From B8-G4 sp033720735 (GTDB lineage Bacteria; Bacteroidota; Bacteroidia; Chitinophagales; Saprospiraceae): 14,140 nt of DNA. Location of the stretch: the NCBI GenBank assembly GCA_033720735.1, contig JAWWBX010000088.1:1-14140 (forward strand). The letters run 5' to 3'. The stretch's first letter is position 1. The number at the start of each line of letters is the position of its first letter. Both the position numbers and the translations under genes were made by a program. The notes below the pieces were generated by a model. The model did not search any database. It was not told the origin of the DNA and saw only the letters and a program-made list of their open reading frames with translations. Below, piece after piece: positions 1-7,500 of the stretch.

Positions 1-588
1 ATCGACGGGGCCGACGATGGCGGCAGCGGAGTTGGAGTGTTGCTGGAAATCGCACGTCTGATCAGCACGCAGCCGATTGATATTGGGATCGACATCATTT
101 TCTTTGATGCAGAGGATCAGGGACAGCGCGGCGACGGGGCCAATGAAACCTGGTGCCTGGGAGCACAGCACTGGGGGCTCACACCTCATCAGCCAGGATA
201 CCGGGCGCGTTTTGGGATCCTCCTGGACATGGTCGGCGCGAAAAACGCCTTTTTCAATATCGAGAATGTCGCAAACCTCTACCCGCACGCGAGCCAGGTG
301 CAGGAACTCTACCGGAAGGTGTGGAACCTGGCGCGGGCCATGGGCAAAGGCAGGTACTTCCAAAACCGGCAGATCCCTCCCATCATTGATGATCATTATT
401 TCGTCAACCTGCTCACCGGCATCCCCATGATCGACATTATCAATAAACCACCCGGTAGCGAAGCTGGCTTTGGCGAACACTGGCATACCCATGACGACAA
501 CATGAACGTCATTGACAAAAACACCCTCGGAGCCGTCGGACAGGTCGTCACGGCGGTCATCTACCGGGCATCTACCGGCAACTTTTAA
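1..588 (+). CDS. M28 family zinc peptidase / glutaminyl-peptide cyclotransferase-like protein, C-terminal part
   Basis: The gene is partial: the frame is open from base 1 and the real start lies left of the window. The visible 195 residues are the catalytic half of an M28-fold enzyme. A GADDGGSG loop (residues 3-10) carries the metal-binding Asp. FFDAEDQG holds the catalytic Glu38 followed by Asp39 as probable zinc ligand. LLDMVG gives Asp76, a DDH motif gives His132, and a WHTHDDNM segment lies near the end. The WCLGAQHW segment, the DDH motif and GIPMIDII resemble glutaminyl cyclases more than classical aminopeptidases, so the reaction could be N-terminal pyroglutamate formation or peptide trimming. 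Such proteins are normally exported, but the N-terminus is not visible. The stop codon overlaps that of the convergent phosphoesterase gene. Fold assignment is firm; the exact activity is uncertain. Confidence 0.88.
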   Translation: MDGADDGGSGVGVLLEIARLISTQPIDIGIDIIFFDAEDQGQRGDGANETWCLGAQHWGLTPHQPGYRARFGILLDMVGAKNAFFNIENVANLYPHASQVQELYRKVWNLARAMGKGRYFQNRQIPPIIDDHYFVNLLTGIPMIDIINKPPGSEAGFGEHWHTHDDNMNVIDKNTLGAVGQVVTAVIYRASTGNF

Positions 589-1313
589 TCGAGATATACG
601 ACGGAAGTGATAACGGATCCCTCGGTCACGAAGATGCGGCGATAACCGATCCGGTAATGATCGACTTCAAACTCCGGGTTGCCGGGGTTGATCTGGAAGA
701 ACGTGGAAGGCGTAACATGCACGTGGAGGTTGCCGAAAGAGACCGTGCGGTCCACGTGGTAGTGGCCACAAAACACATGGACCGGACGCTCCAGCTCCTG
801 CACTCGAGCCTGGAAGCGTGCCATCTGCGTAAAGCTGTGTTTGCGGTCCATGTAGGGTACATCACACAGAACGGGAGGATGGTGCATGAAGATCAGTAAC
901 GGATCTGACGCCTGCGCCAGCGCCTCAAGCATCCAACTCCACTGTGGTTCCGACATCTGCCCGGCACCGGTGTCGAGCAAGAGACAGCGCTTGCCCCCGA
1001 GGTCTTGTATTGAATAGATCTCCCTTTCGTCGGTCGGGGACATGCCGAAGATCTCACCCATCATGTGCTGATCGTCGTGGTTGCCAGGGATGATCCGGAT
1101 GTCCAGGCCCGAGTCTGCAATGGCTTCATGCACCCAATTGTAGATCTCCGGTCTTGGTTCACGGAAACACAGATCCCCGGTCAGGATCACGTGGTCGGCA
1201 TTTTCGTTGGCAATGGCCGCAAGGACCTTCTGGAAATTGGCGCGGACATCCACATCAAAGGTGTCATCACCGGGCATGCCGATGTGCGGGTCTGTGAACT
1301 GGATGCATCTCAT
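585..1313 (-). CDS. Calcineurin-like metallophosphoesterase, Icc/CpdA-like
   Basis: This 242-residue protein has all the metal-binding blocks of the calcineurin-like phosphoesterase fold in order: TDPHIG (Asp8, His10), GDL (Asp47), GNHDD (Asn78, His79), HHPP (His144/His145) and GHYHVD (His184, His186). Length and motif spacing fit the Icc/CpdA class (class III cyclic-nucleotide phosphodiesterases), which hydrolyse cyclic nucleotides or related phosphodiesters with two metal ions. There is no signal peptide, so it is probably cytoplasmic. The ATG start leaves only 7 nt to a perfect TAGCTTTG -7 box. The gene is convergent with the M28-like gene and lies downstream of sprA on the same strand, separated by a hairpin-repeat array. 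The substrate cannot be told from sequence: cAMP is a family default, and other phosphodiesters or phosphomonoesters are possible. Confidence 0.9.
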   Translation of the reverse strand: MRCIQFTDPHIGMPGDDTFDVDVRANFQKVLAAIANENADHVILTGDLCFREPRPEIYNWVHEAIADSGLDIRIIPGNHDDQHMMGEIFGMSPTDEREIYSIQDLGGKRCLLLDTGAGQMSEPQWSWMLEALAQASDPLLIFMHHPPVLCDVPYMDRKHSFTQMARFQARVQELERPVHVFCGHYHVDRTVSFGNLHVHVTPSTFFQINPGNPEFEVDHYRIGYRRIFVTEGSVITSVVYLD

Positions 1314-1320
1314 GGCTGTC

Positions 1321-1328
1321 CAAAGCTA
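1321..1328 (-). promoter_or_regulatory. Candidate Bacteroidota -7 promoter box for the phosphoesterase gene
   Basis: On the minus strand this reads TAGCTTTG, an exact match to the TAnnTTTG consensus of the Bacteroidota primary sigma factor. It ends 7 nt before the ATG at 1313, so transcription would start only a few bases ahead of the start codon and give an almost leaderless mRNA. No TTG-like -33 element sits at the expected 19-21 nt upstream; that position is occupied by the first hairpin of the repeat array. Confidence 0.45.
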
Positions 1329-1336
1329 ATGAAATG

Positions 1337-1531
1337 TTGCGCCCCGCTGGGGCTGGAACGTTGCGCTCCTCCGGAGCTGGGACGTTACGCTGCGCTGCAG
1401 CTCGAATATTGCGCCCCGCTGGGGCTGAACACATTGCGCTCCTCTGGAGCTGTAGATATTACGCCCCGCTGGGGCTGGAAACGTTGCGCTGCGCTGCAGC
1501 TCGAATATTGTGCTGCTCCGGAACTGGGACG
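1337..1531. repeat. Tandem array of eight 24-25 bp hairpin units with covarying stems
   Basis: Eight head-to-tail units start at 1337, 1361, 1385, 1409, 1434, 1459, 1484 and 1508. Each has a TTGCG/TTACG-like lead, a 13-nt hairpin (5-bp stem, 3-nt loop) and a spacer. There are three stem types: GCCCC/GGGGC with loop GCT (units 1, 4, 6), GCTCC/GGAGC with loop TCC or TCT (units 2, 5), and GCTGC/GCAGC with loop GCT (units 3, 7). The types differ at the third and fourth base pairs, with both sides changed together. Unit 8 is a decayed copy with two mispairs. Spacers also carry small palindromic cores (ACGT or ATAT). The array fills the gap between the sprA stop and the phosphoesterase promoter. 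It is not a CRISPR: the period is too short and there are no unique spacers. I do not recognise a named family, and its function is unknown. Confidence 0.9.
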
Positions 1532-1557
1532 TCGCCATGCGGCTGGCGCCTGCCTGG

Positions 1558-1573
1558 CCCGATGCATATCGGG
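1558..1573 (-). terminator. Stem-loop 14 nt past the sprA stop codon, possible terminator or 3'-end hairpin
   Basis: A perfect 6-bp stem (CCCGAT / ATCGGG) with a 4-nt loop lies just downstream of sprA. It is followed on the minus strand by GC-rich sequence rather than a U-tract, so it does not look like a classical intrinsic terminator. It may mark or protect the transcript end together with the hairpin array behind it. Confidence 0.3.
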
Positions 1574-1587
1574 ACATCGTCGAGGAA

Positions 1588-4500
1588 TCACTCAAGCACC
1601 ACCTGCACGGTTACACCGGCAGAAGTCGAGGTGATCGGGTAGCCGGTGGTAGTGTATGGTGTCGTCTTGCGGTAATCGAAGAACATCCGCAGATTCACAT
1701 TCTTGTTCAGGTTGTACCGCATGGCCGGCGAGATAGAGATCTCCTTGGAGCCACGCGTCGGCTGAGGTAGAGACTCCTGGTCGAGATAATGGTTGACGGT
1801 AATGTTGTCTGAGAATGAGAAATCGAAGAGGATCTCCAGATCATTTCCATTGATCGGACCGCGGCCACGCCCACCCTGCTGGGTCCCGGTCGGATCATTG
1901 GGATCCTGCTGATCCCCGCGCCGGTTGTTGTCGCGTCGTGCCTTATAGCCCGGCAGGAACGGCAGGTTGATATCCTTGAGCACCCAGTCGAAGCCCACCT
2001 CTACTGTGGTCACGCGGTTCTCGGCGAGCTCATTGGAAATAAAACCAAGTTGCAGGCCACGGCGCTTGGCATAGTCAAAATGGAAGTTGAGGTCATTCTT
2101 GGTCTTGACCTCGATCCCGATCAGCGGCGCAAACTGCTCATCGATCCCGACCTGCGGCACGATGTACCGGCTGAAATAGTTGAGTGTCGCCTCGTTCAGG
2201 TTGTCGGGCGGATTGATCTGCGGATTGGGCAAGGACGGATCCGGTGTATAGTTGAGGTCGCTTTCGAAGGAATTGACGTTCAGTGTTGACTTGTAACCAT
2301 GCGTGATCCGCACGCTCGAGAAGATATCCTTGAACATCGGAAGTTTCTGCAGCCCGTTATAAGTCAGCGTCCAGTTGGGCCTTGGCAGCCAATCGAACAT
2401 GTCGGTCAGCTCGAAGTTCTCAGGATCCTTGTCGGTGTATGCGGCGATGAAAGCGGGAATGATCACATCGCGTTGCTTGCCGCCAAAGCCTTCGGTATAC
2501 GCCTCGCCGTCGATGGGGTGCGTCGTACCGGACTCGCCGCGTTGCTGTGAGATCGTGGCCCGCATCCGCTCAAATTCCTTGAAGAGATTGTTGATCTCGG
2601 CTTCCGACCCCATGAAGAGCGTTGGCAGTGAGAAGTACGACATGGAGAACGAGCCCATTTCCCGTGGAGAAAGTCTTTCAATGCTGTACCGGTCTTCAAA
2701 CGGCACATTGGGGTTGATCTTCTCGGTGTTCTTGTAGAAGACGGAGAAATCCTGGCGGATCGTGCGTTTGGCATCCACTTCGATCTTGAAGTCGGCAAAG
2801 GGTTCGAGTGTCAAGCGCCCTTCGATCGTCTTCGATTCCGATTGCAGGATCGGCTGGTTCTGGAACGGATTCTCGACAATCCATCCCAGATTATTGACCT
2901 CACCACCCGCTTCAACCAGGCGGATCCCGTTCTCATCGATCCAGTCCGGTGCCCCGTCGACACTCCGTCTGATATCCGGCTGGAAACCGAGTATGAAGTC
3001 CCATCCCGGCGCATTAAACCCGTCCATCCCGAGCAATCGCGATGGCGGGGTGTATCCCGGCACGACGGTCGAGAAGTCGCGGGAATAACTGAAGCGGAAT
3101 TTCCGTATGGTCATCAACGGACGGATCAGCACCTTGGCGATGGTACTGGGTTCGGCATTGGGGTCGCGCTGGCGCCGTTCACGGCGATCGTCACCCTGAT
3201 CGGGCTGGTCACGATCGCGGTCCGGGCGCGTCCGGGCCGGTGGCCGGTTGCTCCGCCCGCGTGCCTGACCGTTGATCTTGCGCAGGAAGTTGGATTTGTT
3301 GTACAGTCTCGTGAAGTCGAGGTCCGCAGTGAATTTGCGGTTCTGTCCATTCTGAATGACATTGCCGAGACTGTCCGTATTGATCGAGGCGGCGCTCCAG
3401 GCATAGTCGGCGTCCACACTGACATCGGCGCGCACCCAGTCAAGGAACGGGAAAAGATTGGTGGGCACCTTGTAGCTCGCGCGGATGCTGTGTGAGTAAT
3501 CCTTGGTCCGACCAAAGTCCCGCAGGTTGCTCCAGATACTGTCCTGACGCTCTTTGCGGGGTATCCGTATCAGGTTGGCACGGTCCAGGTATTCATCAGG
3601 TTCGTCGATGACGGCCTCATTGGTGGCATTGAAATCGACGCTGATCGAGCGGGTCAGGTCCCATTGCAAATTGTAGTTGCGGTCCCAGGTGAAACGCTTG
3701 TCGAACCACGTCTTGAAGATCGGGTCGGAGAACCGGTAATCCCGTTGTCCGAAGCGCCGGTCAAGGATCGTATTGAACGAGAAGCTGCTCGGCAGCGGAT
3801 TGAGATTCAGTTCAGTGAGCGGTTTGAGCCAGGAACTCTGCGAGAGGTTCTTGAATGGCTGCAACGTCAGGTCGGGCAGCGCATATACATAATCCAGCTG
3901 AGCCTTGTGCTGGGTCAGGTCATCCTTTTCGACGATCTCATTGTGCGCTTCAGACTTTGAATACGAGTAGCTCACGCTGAAGTTGCTGATGTCCCAGGGC
4001 ATCGGCGTATTCTGCGATCTACGCTCCTTGCGGACATTGGTCACACTGAGCACCTTGAGGGCAGTATAGTCGATGGCCTGCTCGCGGATCGAATCCCTCG
4101 TTTCCTTGTCCGGGGCCCTGCTCAGTTTCTCCTTGAGATCAAGATCAAGGTCGATGGGGTCGTATTGCGGTGTCCGGGTTGTCGTGCTGTACTGGGCATA
4201 GAAAGGAATACGTATCCCGGCGTCATCCCCGAAGAACTTGCCCAACTCCAGGCCGGCCGAGGCATCAAACTGGAAGACGCTTTCCTTGGCCCGCTCGTCG
4301 AGCTTCTGATCAATGGCGCCATAGCCGATGCTGCTATACGTCGTCGAGAATCCGAGGTTCCCGAAATCTGCCAGGTCGAGGTCCAGGCGGGCTGTCGTGG
4401 CGATCCCACCGCGCTCATCCAGTCCGGATACGCGCAATTCGTTGACCCATACCTCACCGCAGGCAAGGCCCTGGCCACCTTCACGGTTGCGGACACCGAT

Positions 4501-7500
4501 CATGACATTCTTGACATAGCCCAGCGTGGGATTCCCCCGGATGCGCAGGGTATACCGGCGACCGGGCACGTCTTCTTCAAACTCCTCGCTGATCGGGAAA
4601 TTCTCGTTGTTCCGCCGGATCTTCAGGTCGGTCAGCTCCCGGAACGCAAAATCGACATTATTGGAATCCGGCATCCAGATCTCCTCCTTCAGATCAGATG
4701 CAAACGGATTGCGCGAGATCGCCAGGGGTAGTTCGTATTCGTAGTAGTTATTCTCAAAATCACTGCCGAGGCGAATAAACACACTCAGATCGCCATCGGG
4801 GATGCGGCTGTTGAGGCTGTCGGCCTCTTCGGCATGGACAAACATCTGCATGCGCTCGAAGACCCGCATGTCTAGGTTGAGGTTCTTGTACACGCGGACA
4901 TCGCATTCGTCCGCCAGCTCACAAAACTGAAGCGCCAGGGATTGTTCGTTCTGGAAGATGTCCTGGAAGGTGCTCCCGATGATCCGCTCGCGCTGGATGC
5001 CCTCGGGGATCTCGTAGGGGAACGGCACTTTGCTGCTGTGCTCCTCGACACTGACTGCATCGACCTCAAAGTCCGTATCGGAATCCGGCCCGGAACATGT
5101 CGACCGTGTATACCGGCGCCACTGGCTGCGCACCAGGTCAAGCGTGGCAAAGCGCAGGGTGGTCCGCTTTTCGAATCCGGTCATGTACATCCGCATGAAG
5201 CGGATCGAGCGGAAGCCCTGGATCCCGTTGACCGGCTGACCGGCGTCCAGCGGGATCTTGAAACGATACCAGGTACCGGTGGAGCCCGTGATCGTGTCCT
5301 GCTGGAAATTGAACATTTCGCCGTCCTTGCCAATGGAGGTAAAGACGGGGTTGCCATCAGGGCCGCGATCCATACGGATCACATACTGATAATACGATTC
5401 CCCTTCACTGAGCGAGAGGTCATCGTTGAGGTCTTCATTATTGGGCCGGTTGGTATTGGCCGCAATCGTCCGTTGGTTCTGCGGCGGGTTGGGTGGTGAG
5501 TTTCTTTCTGCCCCGTTGTACCTCGAATAGCGTTCGAACACATTGGAGTTTGCGTCGTAGACGGTATCGTTGCGGAAGTAGATGAAGTTGTCGTTCGCCG
5601 GGTCCCGTTCGATCTGGTTGATACAGTCCAGTGGAAACCCGGAGTTGCGGATCCTGTTGAGATAATCCTCGTAGAAGAGACGCTCACCGGCGTCGTCAAA
5701 GCCATCATAGCCCACGTCCTGGCGGATGCGCGATTGTTCGTCGATCGAGAAGGCATTGACCACCGGCTGGATCTTGGGGATGCGTCCCCAGTTGGTCGTA
5801 TCGGTCTCGGCTTCGGAAGTATCCCGTGGCAATCCGTGCTCATAGAACAGGCGGCCATCCTTGAGGACATCTTCGGAGACATTCCCCAGATTGATCACCA
5901 GAAAGCCTTCGCCCCCGATGGTATCATTCGATCCATCGGCGTCGCGGTACAGCTCGTAGGGATCAAGCATCCAGAACTCGATCGCTTCGTAATTAGCTTG
6001 TTCGAAATCGGTGGTCTGGATGTCGCGCTGAATACCACCCCACCGGCTTTCCGGGTCATTGAGCTCGCATTGCTCATTAAGACCAGCTGAATATCCGGGA
6101 TAGCCACCCGGAATATCGAAATTGTACTGCCCACGCTTATTGGGCTGGTAGGTCATGTCGAAGGTGCGGAAATCATTGGCCCCGAACCGCCGCGTCCGCC
6201 CGCGAAAGATCTCCTGCTGATCGACCGCCCGGGTATACGGGTTGCTGCGATCCTCACCGTTCCGAATGCTGCGGTCGATCCGGTACCAGTTGAGATGTGC
6301 GCGGTTGACACCGGTGAGGAGGGTGTCCGTAAACTCGGACTCGGGAAACAGCTCGGTTGGCTCCAGGATCTTCGCATCCTGAGGCACACTGGCCAGTTGC
6401 CAGCGGTTTTCCGGGGTGCGCAGATCAAGATTGCTGGCCGTGCCTTCAAAGTCATCGATATACACCGTGCCTTCCTTCTCGTCCTTGCGACGGTTGATCG
6501 CCTTCGAGTGGCCGGGTTTGATCGCTGCAAATTCCGCCTGGAAATTGATCTGCGACGGTTCCTTGGTATTGATGCCGGGGATCCCGTCCACGATGCGCGT
6601 CAGCCACGGCGCCTCATTACTGTAGGACAAGTCGAGGCCATAGACCTTGTTATTGATCGGATCTTCGCCGATGTTGACCTTTTGGGTAAAGGGCCGCTCA
6701 AAGAGTTGCATGAACGTTCCGCCAATGGCCAGATTGTCATTGACGTCGTAGTCGGCCCGCAAACCGAGCATCGTCTTCTTCTGGAAACTGAACAAGGCAT
6801 TGTCCTCGAAGGAGACCCGGATCGGCGTCCCCGGCTGGATATAGGCATCATTCAGGATCTGCAGCCGCCCGATGTTATAATCAATAATGTAGTCGACACC
6901 CTCCTGCAGGGTCTGGCCTCCGGCAGTGACACGGACAGAGTTTTCAGGAATATTGAATGTTCCGAGTGAGATGTCCGACGATGTGCTGGATTTTGACTTC
7001 CCTTTCAGGGTAAAGCGATTGAATTCCGGGAATTCACGGGCGCGGACGAGTGTCGAGTCATACAGTTCGTCATAGATATACTGTTCGATGACAGGATCCG
7101 GCACACCGGCATCCACCATGGCTTTGCGCAAGGACGAGCCAAACGGCTCGAGCACCGGAAACATCATCGTTCCCTGCCGAGGGAAGACCGTGAGTCCCTG
7201 CTGAAAATCGAAGCGTCCGTCGGGCTGCGGATCGCCGGTCACATTCAGGTTGTCCAGGTTGAGGATCGTGATCAGCGGCGTATTGCCAAGCCCGGATCCC
7301 TGGGGTAAGGGCAAAAACCGCTTGAAACCGGCACCGGGATCTTCGTAGAACACGTCCAGTTCGAACTCTTCAGGGTTGACGTCCCCACCACCGATCCGGT
7401 AGAAGTTTTTCATCATCAGGTCCCAGATCGGCAGGTCGATGCGCTGTACCGTGCTTTTGAGCATCTTGACATACATCACCGACTGGTTGTCCGGATCGAC

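Noticed and set aside
1337..1531. CRISPR array
   Set aside because: The units are only 24-25 bp with near-identical spacers of about 11 nt, and there are no cas genes nearby.
1326..1642. Several small open frames across the hairpin array in both directions
   Set aside because: Their repetitive products simply translate the tandem units; none has a credible start or a domain.
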